DNA of 64,000 bases from Massilia norwichensis (GCF_024753245.1 NZ_JANUGX010000024.1:1-64000), one strand, 5' to 3'; positions 30,975-41,530 are shown, counted from the first letter of the stretch. Numbers and translations: made by a program. The notes: generated from the letters alone by a model not told the origin.

Positions 30975-30978
<4 letters not shown>
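30307..30978 (-). CDS. hisG: ATP phosphoribosyltransferase, short form
   Basis: HisG (223 residues) catalyses the first and committed step of histidine synthesis. [18 protein letters not shown] and [21 protein letters not shown] segments (here [20 protein letters not shown]) are signatures. The length lacks the C-terminal regulatory domain, so it is the short HisG(S) type, which needs HisZ for activity and feedback inhibition. No hisZ gene is in the window; in Burkholderiales it is commonly near purA and hflKC. Its ATG overlaps the murA stop. Confidence 0.95.
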
Positions 30979-32228
<1,250 letters not shown>

Positions 32229-32233
32229 GCTGG

Positions 32234-32470
32234 TTATCCTTGGTACTCGTCGGGGGTCAGGGTCTTCATCGACAGCGCGTGGATCTCTTCGCGCATGCGA
32301 TCGCCGAGCGCGGCGTAGACGATCTGGTGGCGCTGGATGCGGCTTTTACCCGCAAACGCGGGCGAGACGATGACGGCGCTGAAGTGCTGGCCGTCGCCTT
32401 CCACTTCGAGGTGGGTGGTCTCGAGGCCGGCCTTGATGTAGCCGTGGATGAGTTCAGGTGTGGTAGCCAT
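32234..32470 (-). CDS. BolA-family protein (IbaG-like)
   Basis: This 78-residue BolA/IbaG protein has the core [20 protein letters not shown], with the conserved histidine in the C-terminal helix region ([13 protein letters not shown]). Such proteins pair with monothiol glutaredoxins to carry [2Fe-2S] clusters; a CGFS glutaredoxin is encoded at 59849. The ATG at 32470 is the family start. Position directly before murA is conserved in many proteobacteria (ibaG-murA). Confidence 0.9.
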   Translation of the reverse strand: MATTPELIHGYIKAGLETTHLEVEGDGQHFSAVIVSPAFAGKSRIQRHQIVYAALGDRMREEIHALSMKTLTPDEYQG

Positions 32471-32489
32471 GATGAATTCTGAATAAATC

Positions 32490-33257
32490 TTAGTGACGCA
32501 GCTTGTAGCCGCGGCGGAGCATATTGATGGCGACGCCTGCCAGCACCACGAAGAACACGGCGACGATGGCCAGGCTGGTCCAGGGCGAGACGTCCGACTT
32601 GCCGAAGAAACCGTAACGGAACCCGTCAATCATATAAAAGAACGGGTTGAAATGCGAGACTGCCAGCCAGAACGGCGGCAGTTTCTTAATCGAATAGAAC
32701 ACGCCGGCCAAAAATGTTGCAGGCATGATCAGGAAGTTCTGGAACGCGGCCAGCTGGTCGAACTTCTCGGCCCAGATACCGGCGATCACGCCCATCGCAC
32801 CCAGGATCGCCGCGCCCAGCAGCGCGAACACGATGATCCACAGCGGGAAGGTGAACGACAGGTGCGCGAACCAGGCGGTGATGACGAACACGCCCGCGCC
32901 CACGCACAGGCCGCGCACGATCGACGCGGTCACGTAGGCCGACAGGATCTCCCAGTGCGACAGCGGCGGCAGCAGGATGAACACCAGGTTGCCGGTAATT
33001 TTCGACTGGATCAGCGAGGACGAGGAATTGGCGAAGGCGTTCTGCAGCACGCTCATCATCACCAGGCCCGGGATCAGGAAGGCGGTGTAGTCGACGCCTT
33101 CGAGCATCTGCACGCGGCCTTCGAGCACGTGGCCGAAGATCAGCAGGTAGAGCATCGAGGTGACGATCGGCGCGGCGATGGTCTGGGTGGCGACCTTCCA
33201 GAAGCGCAGGATCTCTTTATAGAACAGGGTCTTGAAACCCACGGAAAAGAAATTCAT
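32490..33257 (-). CDS. ABC-2 type transporter permease (YadH-like)
   Basis: This 255-residue inner-membrane protein has six predicted helices and the ABC-2 signature near the C-terminus (FNPFFYMIDGFRYGFFG). It overlaps its ATPase gene by 4 bases, so the two form one exporter. The closest known type is YadGH; the substrate is not established. Position between mlaB and bolA is conserved in Burkholderiales. Confidence 0.92.
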   Translation of the reverse strand: MNFFSVGFKTLFYKEILRFWKVATQTIAAPIVTSMLYLLIFGHVLEGRVQMLEGVDYTAFLIPGLVMMSVLQNAFANSSSSLIQSKITGNLVFILLPPLSHWEILSAYVTASIVRGLCVGAGVFVITAWFAHLSFTFPLWIIVFALLGAAILGAMGVIAGIWAEKFDQLAAFQNFLIMPATFLAGVFYSIKKLPPFWLAVSHFNPFFYMIDGFRYGFFGKSDVSPWTSLAIVAVFFVVLAGVAINMLRRGYKLRH

Positions 33258-34207
33258 CGAATCGAGACTCCGGCTTGAGATTCGCCTTCCATGATCTGGA
33301 TAAAAATGTCTTCCAGGTCGGCCTGCTGCAGCTGCATTTCGTCGATCTGGGCGCCCGATTCGCGCAGGCGCGCGAGGATGTGCTCCACTTCGCCGTACTC
33401 GTTCACGCGCAGGGTGTATTTGTTGCCATGGCCATTCGGCTTGGAGGCGTCGTCGTGTTCGTCGTGCGCGACCAGGTGGCGCAGGCCTTCCGGCAGCGCG
33501 CCCTGCTTCAGGTGCACGATCAGCGAAGAACCCGACACCCGGCGCAGCAGCTGCGACATGGTGTCCAGCGCGACCACGTTGCCGGTCTTGAGCATGGCCA
33601 CGCGCTGGCACATCGCCTGCGCTTCTTCGAGATAGTGGGTGGTGAGCACCACGGTGTGCCCTTCGCGGTTCAGGCGCGAGATGAACTTCCACAGGGTCTG
33701 GCGCAGTTCGACGTCGACGCCGGCGGTCGGTTCGTCCAGCACGATCACGGGCGGTTTATGGACCAGGGCCTGGGCCACCAGCACGCGCCGCTTCATGCCG
33801 CCGGACAGGGCGCGCATGTTGACGTCGGCCTTAGGCGTAAGGTCGAGGTTTTCCATGACCTCGTCGATCCACTTGTCGTTGTTCTTCAGGCCGAAGTAGC
33901 CGGACTGCAGGCGCAGCGTCTCGCGCACCGTGAAGAAGGGATCGAACACCAGTTCCTGCGGCACCACGCCGAGCGCCATGCGCGCGGAGCGAAAATCCTT
34001 GACCACGTCGTGGCCGTGGATGCGCACGCTGCCGACGTCCGGCCGGATCAAACCGGCGATGCAGGAGATGAGGGTGGTCTTGCCGGCGCCGTTCGGGCCG
34101 AGCAGGCCGAAGAACTCGCCTTGTTCGATGGTCAGTGAAACGCCCTTCAAGGCCTTGAAGCCTTTGTAGCTTTTCTCGACGCTGTCAATCTGGATGGCTG
34201 CTGTCAT
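33254..34207 (-). CDS. ABC transporter ATP-binding protein (YadG-like)
   Basis: This 317-residue ATPase has Walker A GPNGAGKTT, signature LSGGMKRR, Walker B VIVLDEPTAGVD and the H-loop TTHYLEEA. The last ~90 residues form an accessory domain typical of ABC-2 ATPases. It works with the permease encoded by the overlapping downstream gene. A pair of REP-A repeats separates it from mlaB. Confidence 0.93.
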   Translation of the reverse strand: MTAAIQIDSVEKSYKGFKALKGVSLTIEQGEFFGLLGPNGAGKTTLISCIAGLIRPDVGSVRIHGHDVVKDFRSARMALGVVPQELVFDPFFTVRETLRLQSGYFGLKNNDKWIDEVMENLDLTPKADVNMRALSGGMKRRVLVAQALVHKPPVIVLDEPTAGVDVELRQTLWKFISRLNREGHTVVLTTHYLEEAQAMCQRVAMLKTGNVVALDTMSQLLRRVSGSSLIVHLKQGALPEGLRHLVAHDEHDDASKPNGHGNKYTLRVNEYGEVEHILARLRESGAQIDEMQLQQADLEDIFIQIMEGESQAGVSIR

Positions 34208-34293
34208 GCGATAGGGGCGCGCCGGGATGGCGGACCGTGCAGGGGAAACGAGCCATTATAGAAGAAATCGTCATGACGGGTCGGCGATGGCCC

Positions 34294-34358
34294 GTGGGCG
34301 CGGGGCACCCACCCTACATTGAGCGATCGGTCGTAGGGTGGGCACCCCGTGCCCACGC
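34294..34358. repeat. Inverted pair of REP-A repeats
   Basis: One copy at 34294-34317 (GTGGGCGCGGGGCACCCACC CTAC) faces another at 34333-34358 (GTAGGGTGGGCACCCCGTGC CCACGC), 15 bases apart. The pair can fold into one long hairpin or two small ones between mlaB and the ABC ATPase gene. Confidence 0.82.
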
Positions 34359-34368
34359 ACCCTGGCAA

Positions 34369-34644
34369 TTACGCGCGGCCGATCAGGCCATCGACGCCAT
34401 ACAGACGTGCCAGCGCATCGACGTTGGCCGGCACATTGATGAAGGTAAGCTTGCGGCCGTGGCCCTGGGCGCGGCGCTGCCACGCCAGCATCAGGGCCAG
34501 GGCCGAGGAATCGGCGGCACGTACGCCGCCGAGGTCGAACACGGTCTCGCCGGCGCTCAAGGCGGCGCAGCCCTGCTCCAGCGCCGCCTGGGCGTTCTGG
34601 AAGGTCAGGGCATCCAGCGAGAGCATGGGATTGGACTCGGCCAT
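34369..34644 (-). CDS. mlaB: STAS-domain protein MlaB
   Basis: This small cytosolic STAS protein (91 residues) binds the MlaF ATPase and stabilises the MlaFEDB complex. The STAS core ETVFDLGGVRAADSSALALM carries the conserved serine/threonine region. It lies 2 bases after mlaC, within the mla operon. Confidence 0.88.
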   Translation of the reverse strand: MAESNPMLSLDALTFQNAQAALEQGCAALSAGETVFDLGGVRAADSSALALMLAWQRRAQGHGRKLTFINVPANVDALARLYGVDGLIGRA

Positions 34645-34646
34645 GC

Positions 34647-35297
34647 TTACTTCTGCGGGGACTTCAGCGGCTTGTTGGCCAGCTGCTGGTTACGATCGTG
34701 CAGCTTCTTGATCAGGCCATCGACGCCGCCCTTGCTGATTTCGGAGGCGAAGGTCGACTGGTAGGTCTGGACCAGCCAGGCGCCCATCACGTTCAGGTCG
34801 TAGATCTTCCAGCCCTGCGCGCCCTTGCTCAGGCGGTAGTTCAGGGTGATCGGCTCGCCGCGGGTCAGGTTGACCTGGGACTTCACCTCGACGTCGGTGT
34901 CGGCCGGGTCGGCGCGGAAGGGCTTGAACTCGACGGTTTCGTTCTTGATCTGGGCGAGCGCGCCGGCGTAGGTGTAGATCAGCAGGTCGCGGAATTCCGC
35001 CGACAGCTGCTTCTGCTGCTCCGGGCTTGCCTGGCGCCAGAAGCGGCCGGCCGCCTGCGCGGTCATCTTGTCGGAGTCGACATACGGCAGGATCTTGGTG
35101 TTCACCAGGTCGATGATCTTGCGGCTGTTGCCGGCCTGGATGTCCTTGTCGGACTTGACCGAGTCGATCACGTCGGTGCTGACGCGCTTGACCAGCACGT
35201 CCGGCGCTTCGTTGGTGGCCGCAGCCGGGGCAGCGATCACGCTGGTGGAAAAGGCCGCCACGGCGGCGGTCACGATCAGTTGTGCGATGGGCTTCAT
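34647..35297 (-). CDS. mlaC: Periplasmic phospholipid-binding protein MlaC
   Basis: MlaC (216 residues) shuttles phospholipid between MlaA at the outer membrane and MlaFEDB at the inner membrane. A Sec signal (AQLIVTAAVAAFSTSVIAAP) is clear. The body carries the MlaC signatures FWRQASPEQQKQLSAEFRDL and YRLSKGAQGWKIYDLNVMG. It lies 53 bases after mlaA. Confidence 0.95.
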   Translation of the reverse strand: MKPIAQLIVTAAVAAFSTSVIAAPAAATNEAPDVLVKRVSTDVIDSVKSDKDIQAGNSRKIIDLVNTKILPYVDSDKMTAQAAGRFWRQASPEQQKQLSAEFRDLLIYTYAGALAQIKNETVEFKPFRADPADTDVEVKSQVNLTRGEPITLNYRLSKGAQGWKIYDLNVMGAWLVQTYQSTFASEISKGGVDGLIKKLHDRNQQLANKPLKSPQK

Positions 35298-35350
35298 ACG
35301 CTTCCTTTATCTTGGTCGAGGCTCTGCGCCTCCAATGTGTATCCCGTTAA

Positions 35351-36229
35351 CTACTTTTGCACCGGTTCGGATGACACCGGTGCCGGCACCGGCGGATTAT
35401 TCGGCGCCGAATTGTTCTGTGCCGGGGCAGCGTCGGCAGGGGCGCCGTCGTCGCCCGGCGTTTCCGCCTTCTTGACGCCCAGCTTTTCCTGCACCCGCTC
35501 CTGCACCTTGTCGATGCGCTCCTGGACCTTCTCGGCGCGGACCTGCGCCTTGTCGGTGTCCAGAACCTTGCTGCTGCGGCGCTGCAGGTAACCGTCGCGG
35601 ATGAATTCGTAGCGGTCGAGGGCAGCGTCCTCCAGCAGGTTCGAGGCATCCAGCACGCTGGCGCGCTGGTCGACGGCGCGCAGCGCGATGCCGCTGTTAC
35701 GCCACGGGATGTCGTTCACATGGTCCCACGGGTCGCCCCAGAAGTCGCCCGGCAGGGCCGCGGTGTCACGTACCGTAGATGGGCCCAACAGCGGCAACAT
35801 CAAGTAGGGACCGGACGGCACGCCCCAATAACCCAGGGTCTGGCCCAGGTCTTCGTTGTGCTTGCGGAGGCCAGCCGGGGTCGCGATATCGAGCACGCCG
35901 GCCAGGCCGAGGGTCGAGTTCACGGCAAAGCGGGTGAAGTCGTTCAGGCCGTCCTGGCCCTTGAGCTGGGCAAAATTGTTGACCGAGCTCCACAGGTCCG
36001 ACAGGTTGCCGAAGAAGTTGTTCACGCCGGTCTGCACGAAGTCCGGGGTCACGTTCTTGTAGGCGGTGGCGGCCGGTTTCAGCGCGGTGCGGTCGACCGC
36101 GTCGTTGAAGCTGAAGACTGCCCGGTTGAATTTCTCGAACGGATCACGCGGATTGGTGACGGTGCTCGCACAACCGCTCAGCAGCACAGCAGCGCCCGCC
36201 GCCAATACCAGTGAATTACGAAGGGTCAT
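35351..36229 (-). CDS. mlaA: Outer-membrane lipoprotein MlaA (VacJ)
   Basis: MlaA (292 residues) extracts mislocalised phospholipid from the outer leaflet of the outer membrane. It has a lipoprotein signal ending LLSGCAS, the NPRDPFEKFNRAVFSFNDAV core and the GPSTVRDT motif. The last ~90 residues are a Pro/Ala/Asp-rich tail with a short charged helix, longer than in E. coli (about 251 residues). Its ATG overlaps the mlaD stop (ATGA). Confidence 0.95.
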   Translation of the reverse strand: MTLRNSLVLAAGAAVLLSGCASTVTNPRDPFEKFNRAVFSFNDAVDRTALKPAATAYKNVTPDFVQTGVNNFFGNLSDLWSSVNNFAQLKGQDGLNDFTRFAVNSTLGLAGVLDIATPAGLRKHNEDLGQTLGYWGVPSGPYLMLPLLGPSTVRDTAALPGDFWGDPWDHVNDIPWRNSGIALRAVDQRASVLDASNLLEDAALDRYEFIRDGYLQRRSSKVLDTDKAQVRAEKVQERIDKVQERVQEKLGVKKAETPGDDGAPADAAPAQNNSAPNNPPVPAPVSSEPVQK

Positions 36230-36699
36230 TTATCGCCGTCCTTTCCTTCTGCAGCTTTGCTATAGATAAACTGGTTGATCAGGTCTTCCAGCACCGCCGC
36301 CGATTGCGTGCGGGTGATGCGGTCGCCATCGGCCAGGTTGTTGGTATCGCCGCCGGCTTCGATGCCGACGTATTGTTCGCCCAGCAGGCCGGAGGTCAGG
36401 ATCTTCAGCGAGCTGTCTTTCGGAAACTTGTAAGCCGGATTCATGTCCAGACGCACCATGGCGGCGAAGGTCTTGTCGTCGAAGCTGATATCGCCGACAC
36501 GGCCCACCACCACGCCCGCGCTCTTGACCGCCGACTGTGGCTTCAAGCCACCGATGTTGTCGAACTTGCCGACGATCGCGTACGTCTTGGTAAATGAGAT
36601 CGTGCTCATGTTACCTGCCTTAAGTGCGAGAAAAAGGAGCGATACCGCACCCAACAGCACGAAAAGTCCGACCCAAACGTCAATAGTTTTGCGATGCAT
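36226..36699 (-). CDS. mlaD: Mla-system MCE-domain protein MlaD
   Basis: MlaD (157 residues) has one N-terminal membrane helix (VGLFVLLGAVSLLFLALKAG) and one MCE domain with VKSAGVVVGRV and GLLGEQYVGI. It forms the hexameric periplasmic ring of the MlaFEDB lipid transporter. Confidence 0.96.
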   Translation of the reverse strand: MHRKTIDVWVGLFVLLGAVSLLFLALKAGNMSTISFTKTYAIVGKFDNIGGLKPQSAVKSAGVVVGRVGDISFDDKTFAAMVRLDMNPAYKFPKDSSLKILTSGLLGEQYVGIEAGGDTNNLADGDRITRTQSAAVLEDLINQFIYSKAAEGKDGDK

Positions 36700-36752
36700 A
36701 AGATTTCCTAATATATAGCGGCGATTAATCAGCCAAAGTTCTAATTACTTGA

Positions 36753-37535
36753 TTACTTATTGAACATGAGTGCGGTCATGATGAAGTCCAGAGCAAGGAC
36801 CATCAGCGAAGCGATCACGACAGTACGGGTCGTCGCGCGCGACACGCCTTCCGGCGTCGGCTGCGCTTCGTAACCCTGGAACAGGGCCGTAAAGGTGACG
36901 GCGATACCGAACACGAAGCTCTTCAGCACGCCGTTCAGGATGTCGCGGCGCACGTCGATATTGCCCTGCATCTGCGACCAGAACGCGCCTTCGTCCACGC
37001 CGATCAGCTGCACGCCGACCAGGTAACCGCCGATCACGCCGATCGCCGAGAAGATGGTGGCCAGCACCGGCATCGCAATCATGCCACCCCAGAAGCGCGG
37101 CGCCAGCACGCGCTGCACCGGGTTCACGGCCATCATTTCCATCGCCGACAGCTGCTCGCCGGCTTTCATCAGGCCGATTTCCGCGGTCAGCGAGGTACCG
37201 GCGCGGCCCGCGAACAGCAGGGCCGTCACGACCGGGCCGAGTTCGCGCAGCAGCGACAGCGCCACCAGCTGGCCGAGTTTTTCGTCGGCGCCGAACTGGC
37301 TCAGCGTGTAATAGCCCTGCAGGCCCAGCACCATGCCGACGAACAGGCCGGACACGACGATGATCAAGAGCGAGTAGTTGCCGATGAAATGGATCTGTTC
37401 CGAGATCAGCGCCGGGCGCTTCAGCGCGCCGGGCAACCGGCCCAGCAGCTTGAAGAAGGAGCGCGTGACAAAACCGATGCGGGCGATGGTATCGAGCACG
37501 AAGGCGCCGATGAAGCCGAGAAAACGCGCGATCAT
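36753..37535 (-). CDS. mlaE: Mla-system permease MlaE
   Basis: MlaE (260 residues) is the transmembrane subunit of the phospholipid ABC transporter, with about five to six hydrophobic segments. ELGPVVTALLFAGRAGTSLT AE-type sequence and the EQLSAMEMMAVNP coupling helix are typical of the MlaE/YrbE family. Its start overlaps the mlaF stop by 4 bases. Confidence 0.96.
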   Translation of the reverse strand: MIARFLGFIGAFVLDTIARIGFVTRSFFKLLGRLPGALKRPALISEQIHFIGNYSLLIIVVSGLFVGMVLGLQGYYTLSQFGADEKLGQLVALSLLRELGPVVTALLFAGRAGTSLTAEIGLMKAGEQLSAMEMMAVNPVQRVLAPRFWGGMIAMPVLATIFSAIGVIGGYLVGVQLIGVDEGAFWSQMQGNIDVRRDILNGVLKSFVFGIAVTFTALFQGYEAQPTPEGVSRATTRTVVIASLMVLALDFIMTALMFNK

Positions 37536-38335
37536 TGCTTGCCTCCCAGGCCCAGGTCTTCGGCCAGCGATTTGCCTGGATAGTGGAAGGGCACGGGCCC
37601 GTCGGGCTCGGCATTGACGAACTGTTTGACGTACGGGTCGCTGGAAGCGCGCATTTCCGCCGGCGTGCCCTGGGCAACGATCTTGCCGCCGGACAGGAAG
37701 TAGACGTAGTCGGCGATGCTGAAGGTTTCGTTCACGTCGTGCGAGACCAGGATCGAGGTCGAGCCCAGCGTGTCGTTCAGGTTGCGGATCAGGTTGGCGG
37801 TGACGCCCATCGAGATCGGGTCCAGGCCGGCGAAGGGCTCGTCATACATGATCAGTTCCGGATCGAGCGCAATCGCACGCGCCAGCGCCACGCGGCGCGC
37901 CATGCCGCCCGAGATCTCGTTCGGCTTCAGTTTGGCGGCGTTGCGCAGGCCGACGGCGTTCAGGCGCATCAGCACCAGGTCGCGCAGCACTTCTTCCGGC
38001 AGCTCCGTGTGTTCGCGCAGCGGGAAAGCCACGTTCTCGAAGACGGTAAGGTCGGTAAACAGCGCGCCGAACTGGAACAGCATGCCCATCTTGCGACGCA
38101 GGCGGTACAGGTTTTCCGTGTCGAGCCGGTGGACGACTTCGCCGTTCACCGAGACCGTGCCGCGCTGGGGACGGATCTGCCCGCCGATCAGGCGCAGCAC
38201 CGTCGTCTTGCCGGAGCCGGAACCGCCCATCACGGCAATCAATTTGCCGCGTGGGAAATCCATGCTCAGATTCGACAGGATGGGGCGATCTCCATACGAA
38301 AAATGCAGATCGCGGATTTCGACAAGGTTGGACAC
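37532..38335 (-). CDS. mlaF: Mla-system ATP-binding protein MlaF
   Basis: MlaF (267 residues) powers lipid transport through MlaE. Walker A is GGSGSGKTT, the signature ISGGMARR, Walker B LIMYDEPFAGLDP and the H-loop VSHDVNE. The start codon is GTG at 38335 (MSNLVEIRDLHFSYG), fixed by the conserved N-terminus; no strong ribosome site is visible. It heads the mla operon; a TACAAT at 38365-38370 on the minus strand is a possible -10 element. Confidence 0.95.
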   Translation of the reverse strand: MSNLVEIRDLHFSYGDRPILSNLSMDFPRGKLIAVMGGSGSGKTTVLRLIGGQIRPQRGTVSVNGEVVHRLDTENLYRLRRKMGMLFQFGALFTDLTVFENVAFPLREHTELPEEVLRDLVLMRLNAVGLRNAAKLKPNEISGGMARRVALARAIALDPELIMYDEPFAGLDPISMGVTANLIRNLNDTLGSTSILVSHDVNETFSIADYVYFLSGGKIVAQGTPAEMRASSDPYVKQFVNAEPDGPVPFHYPGKSLAEDLGLGGKQ

Positions 38336-38659
38336 AGTGAATATTGGTATTTGGTGAATCTCGTATTGTAGTGCAGAAACGTTAATCCCTGCTGGAGGCA
38401 GCCCAATTTGGACGCCTGGATCGACGTGATATTACAACATTGCTGAACAATGAGTCAGATATTTTCTTTACGTAAGTATTTGTTTTAAATGAGATATGCA
38501 TATGCAGCATTGTTGCGCGACGCTCATTTCCATTAACAAATTCCTTATGGAAACAACAGCTTGAGGCTTTGTTGAAGAGCTGAAATTTCCGCGGCACCAG
38601 GGTGGTTCGACAGCGTGAATTTTTGGGTGCATTATGGGTCGAACGACGTGGGGGCGACC
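38336..38659. other. Lower-GC divergent intergenic region upstream of mlaF
   Basis: No convincing gene is seen in these ~320 bases. The stretch 38430-38540 is A/T-richer than its surroundings. It should hold the mla promoter on the minus strand and the promoter of the hydrolase on the plus strand. Short partial inverted repeats (ACATTGCTGAACAATG near 38437) are present without a clear meaning. Confidence 0.5.
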
Positions 38660-39379
38660 GTGACTGCCAAAGCCTTGATCCACATCCAGCACGACAACAT
38701 CAGCATGGAAGGCATGCTGGAGTTGCCGCACGAACCGCTGGGCATCGTCCTGTTTGCCCACGGCAGCGGCAGCAGCCGGCTCAGCCCGCGCAATAATTAC
38801 GTCGCCCGCATCCTGCGCGAAGCCGGCATCGGCACCCTGCTGCTGGATTTACTGAGCGCCGACGAAGAAACCCACCCCGACACCCGCTTCGACATCGCCC
38901 TGCTGACCCTGCGCCTGCGCAGCGCCGCGCGCTGGCTGGTGCGCGAGCCGGCGACAATCGGGCTGCCGCTGGGCTTGTTCGGCGCCAGCACCGGCGCGGC
39001 GGCCGCCTTGCGCCTGGCGGGCGAGCCGCATCTGGGCGAGCCTTATCTTGGTCAACTGACGCCCGGCCATGCCGGCCCCTACCCTTCGATTGCCGCCGTG
39101 GTCTCGCGCGGCGGCCGACCGGATCTCGCCGGCGTGGCGGCCCTGCACGGCGTGACCGCGCCGACCCTGCTGATCGTGGGCGGCGAAGACACCAGGGTCA
39201 TCGAACTGAACCGGCTGGCGTTCGAGCAGTTGCACTGTCCACGCGAGCTGGCGATCGTGCCTGGGGCGACGCATTTGTTCGAGGAACCGGGGACGCTGGA
39301 AGAGGTGGCGCGGCTGGCGAGCGTGTGGTTTGGCGGGTGTTTTGCGCGCCGGGGTGCTTCGGGTGGTCCAGCGCAGTGA
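38660..39379 (+). CDS. Dienelactone-hydrolase-like alpha/beta hydrolase
   Basis: This protein of about 239 residues has the fold core GIVLFAHGSGSSRLSPRNN, the nucleophile elbow LFGASTGAAA and a C-terminal histidine in GATHLFEEPG. The branch is often annotated as a phosphoribosyltransferase-associated hydrolase; substrate is unknown and it is probably cytosolic. The start is uncertain: GTG at 38660 fits family N-termini (TAKALIHIQHD), while another GTG at 38615 would add 15 residues. Confidence 0.8.
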   Translation: MTAKALIHIQHDNISMEGMLELPHEPLGIVLFAHGSGSSRLSPRNNYVARILREAGIGTLLLDLLSADEETHPDTRFDIALLTLRLRSAARWLVREPATIGLPLGLFGASTGAAAALRLAGEPHLGEPYLGQLTPGHAGPYPSIAAVVSRGGRPDLAGVAALHGVTAPTLLIVGGEDTRVIELNRLAFEQLHCPRELAIVPGATHLFEEPGTLEEVARLASVWFGGCFARRGASGGPAQ

Positions 39380-39422
39380 GTCGCCTATGCCTGGGGCGGC
39401 TTCGGCTGGCTTCCTTGTCGTA

Positions 39423-39830
39423 TTACAGAAAACGAATTAGAGGTTCGACCGTAGAAATGACGTTGAGACAAGCGTTCGAGCTGACGATGACCCACTCTCT
39501 AAAACCGCCGAATGCCGCAGTTACGTTGAGCATGCCATGCGCCGTTTCCTGCTCGGCCCAACCCCCACTTTTGATTTCGAAGACGACGTAACGCGATGTG
39601 TCAAAGGCCCGGCTGCTCCAATAGGGAAGCAAATCGCCTTCATCAAGGTATCGGAATCCTCTTGGTGCCGTGAACACGATTTCGAGGAATTGGTCATTCC
39701 CACGCTCGTCCTCGCCTAGAGCGACTGCAACACGCAGACCGGAAAATCCCAAGGACAGGTCACATAAATCGGTGCGTCCCCGGTTCGGGATTAATGGCCC
39801 GACGGCCTCGACAAGGTACCTAGGCTTCAT
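39423..39830 (-). CDS. Orphan protein of unknown function in a lower-GC island
   Basis: This 135-residue soluble protein has no signal and several beta-type segments (SRYVVFEIKSGGWAEQ). I do not recognise a family. Codon use is less GC-biased than its neighbours, which suggests recent acquisition; size and composition resemble orphan immunity-type proteins, but nothing in the sequence proves that. It lies between the hydrolase (convergent) and the gltD terminator and belongs to neither operon. Confidence 0.6.
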   Translation of the reverse strand: MKPRYLVEAVGPLIPNRGRTDLCDLSLGFSGLRVAVALGEDERGNDQFLEIVFTAPRGFRYLDEGDLLPYWSSRAFDTSRYVVFEIKSGGWAEQETAHGMLNVTAAFGGFREWVIVSSNACLNVISTVEPLIRFL

Positions 39831-39875
39831 ATTGACAGTTGGGATGACCGATTGAATGCGCAGTGTACCAACCTA

Positions 39876-39902
39876 AAACAAAAAAGCGGCCCGCAGACCG
39901 CT
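39876..39902 (-). terminator. Rho-independent terminator of gltBD
   Basis: On the minus strand AGCGG-TCTGCGGG-CCGCT is followed by TTTTTTG TTTT. It lies 38 bases after the gltD stop. Confidence 0.8.
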
Positions 39903-39939
39903 GAAAAGGGAAAGCCCCTCTTTAACGCAATGCGCGCAA

Positions 39940-41403
39940 TCAGCGCGGCAACTCCGACGACCCCATCAGGAACTCGTCCACCGCCCGCGCACACTGCCGT
40001 CCTTCGCGAATCGCCCACACCACCAGCGACTGCCCGCGGCGCATGTCGCCCGCGGCAAATACCTTGGCCACCGAAGTCTGGTACGAGGTCTCGCCGTCGA
40101 CGCTGGCGCGCGCATTGCCGCGTGCGTCCTTCTGCACGTCGAAGGCGTCCAGCACCTGCTGTACCGGCGACACGAAACCCATCGCCAGCAGCACCAGGTC
40201 GGCCTTCAGCTCGAACTCGGTGTCCGGCACTTCGATCATCTTCCCGTCCTTCCACTCGACGCGGCAGGCGATCACCTTCTCGACCTTGCCGCCCTTGCCC
40301 TCGAAGCGCTTGGTCGCCACCGCGAAGTCGCGCTCGCAGCCTTCTTCGTGCGAGGACGAGGTGCGAAGCTTGGTCGGCCAGTAGGGCCAGACCAGCGGCT
40401 TATTCTCGTGCTCGGGCGGCATCGGCATCAGTTCGAACTGCGTGACCGATGCGGCGCCGTGGCGGTTCGAGGTGCCGACGCAGTCGGAACCGGTGTCGCC
40501 GCCGCCGATCACGATCACGTGCTTGCCGGTGGCCTTGATCTGGTCTTTCACTTTGTCGCCGGCGTTGACGCGGTTCTGCTGCGGCAGGAAGTCCATTGCG
40601 AAGTGCACGCCCTTCAGGTCGCGGCCGGGCACCGGCAGGTCGCGCGGCTGCTCGGCGCCGCCGGCCATCACGATCGCGTCGTATTCCTTGGCCAGGTCTT
40701 CCGGGAAGATGGTTTCGCGCGCCATGTTGCTGACCGTGGTCGGGAAGTCCTTGCCGATCAGGGTGCTGGTGCGGAAGGTGACGCCCTCGGCCTGCATCTG
40801 CTCGACGCGGCGGTCGATCAGGCCCTTCTCCATTTTGAAATCGGGGATGCCATAGCGCAGCAGGCCGCCGATGCGGTCGCTCTTCTCGAACACCGTCACG
40901 TCGTGGCCGACGCGCGCCAGCTGCTGGGCCGCGGCCAGGCCGGCAGGACCCGAGCCGACGATCGCGACTTTCTTGCCCGTTTTGGCGGCGGCCGGTTGCG
41001 GCACGACCCAGCCGTTCTCCCAGCCGGCATCGGCGATCTTGCGCTCGATCGACTTGATGCCGACCGGGTCGTCGTTGATGCCCAGCGTGCAGGCGGCCTC
41101 GCAGGGTGCGGGGCAGATCCGGCCGGTGAACTCCGGGAAGTTATTCGTGGAGTGCAGGTTCTCGACGGCGTTGCGGTAGTTGCCGTGATAGACCAGGTCA
41201 TTCCAGTCGGGGATCATGTTGTTGACCGGGCAGCCCGTATTGCAGAAGGGGATGCCGCAATCCATGCAGCGCGCGCCCTGCACCTTGGCCTGCTCGTTGC
41301 TGAGCGTCAGCGTGAATTCCTTGTAGTTCTTCAGGCGTGCGGCGGGTTCCAGGTGGTCTTCTTCCTGGCGCTGGAATTCCATGAAGCCGGTGATTTTACC
41401 CAC
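39940..41403 (-). CDS. gltD: Glutamate synthase small subunit
   Basis: GltD (487 residues) passes electrons from NADPH through FAD and [4Fe-4S] clusters to GltB. The N-terminal cysteine set [17 protein letters not shown] binds the clusters. FAD and NADPH Rossmann motifs are [12 protein letters not shown] and [13 protein letters not shown]. The start is GTG at 41403 ([13 protein letters not shown]), with AAGGA 10 bases upstream and the family N-terminus; an upstream frame runs into the REP-B repeat. It forms an operon with gltB. Confidence 0.95.
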   Translation of the reverse strand: MGKITGFMEFQRQEEDHLEPAARLKNYKEFTLTLSNEQAKVQGARCMDCGIPFCNTGCPVNNMIPDWNDLVYHGNYRNAVENLHSTNNFPEFTGRICPAPCEAACTLGINDDPVGIKSIERKIADAGWENGWVVPQPAAAKTGKKVAIVGSGPAGLAAAQQLARVGHDVTVFEKSDRIGGLLRYGIPDFKMEKGLIDRRVEQMQAEGVTFRTSTLIGKDFPTTVSNMARETIFPEDLAKEYDAIVMAGGAEQPRDLPVPGRDLKGVHFAMDFLPQQNRVNAGDKVKDQIKATGKHVIVIGGGDTGSDCVGTSNRHGAASVTQFELMPMPPEHENKPLVWPYWPTKLRTSSSHEEGCERDFAVATKRFEGKGGKVEKVIACRVEWKDGKMIEVPDTEFELKADLVLLAMGFVSPVQQVLDAFDVQKDARGNARASVDGETSYQTSVAKVFAAGDMRRGQSLVVWAIREGRQCARAVDEFLMGSSELPR

Positions 41404-41442
41404 GATATTTTCCTTATCAGTTCCGTCGGGAGCGCTTGCTCC

Positions 41443-41530
41443 CGTCGCCCCCGCGCAGGCGGGGGTCCAAGTTCTGTTTGCGATTCGACTGCTCAAGCAA
41501 ACTTGGGTCCCCGCCTCCGCGGGGACGACG
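41443..41530. repeat. REP-B dispersed inverted repeat between gltB and gltD
   Basis: The outer arms CGTCGCCCCCGCGCAGGCGG and CCGCCTCCGCGGGGACGACG pair across CCAAGTT...AACTTGG inner arms. The hairpin fills most of the 136-base gltB-gltD spacer. Confidence 0.82.

Noticed and set aside
34294-34358. Repeated palindromes considered as a CRISPR array
   Set aside because: Only two inverted copies, with no regular spacers or cas genes; they fit a REP pair.
38382-38597. 71-codon frame upstream of mlaF
   Set aside because: A/T-rich promoter region, no ribosome site and no recognisable protein features.
39876-39902. Hairpin considered as a tRNA fragment
   Set aside because: A single 5-bp stem plus T-run is a terminator; no cloverleaf is present.
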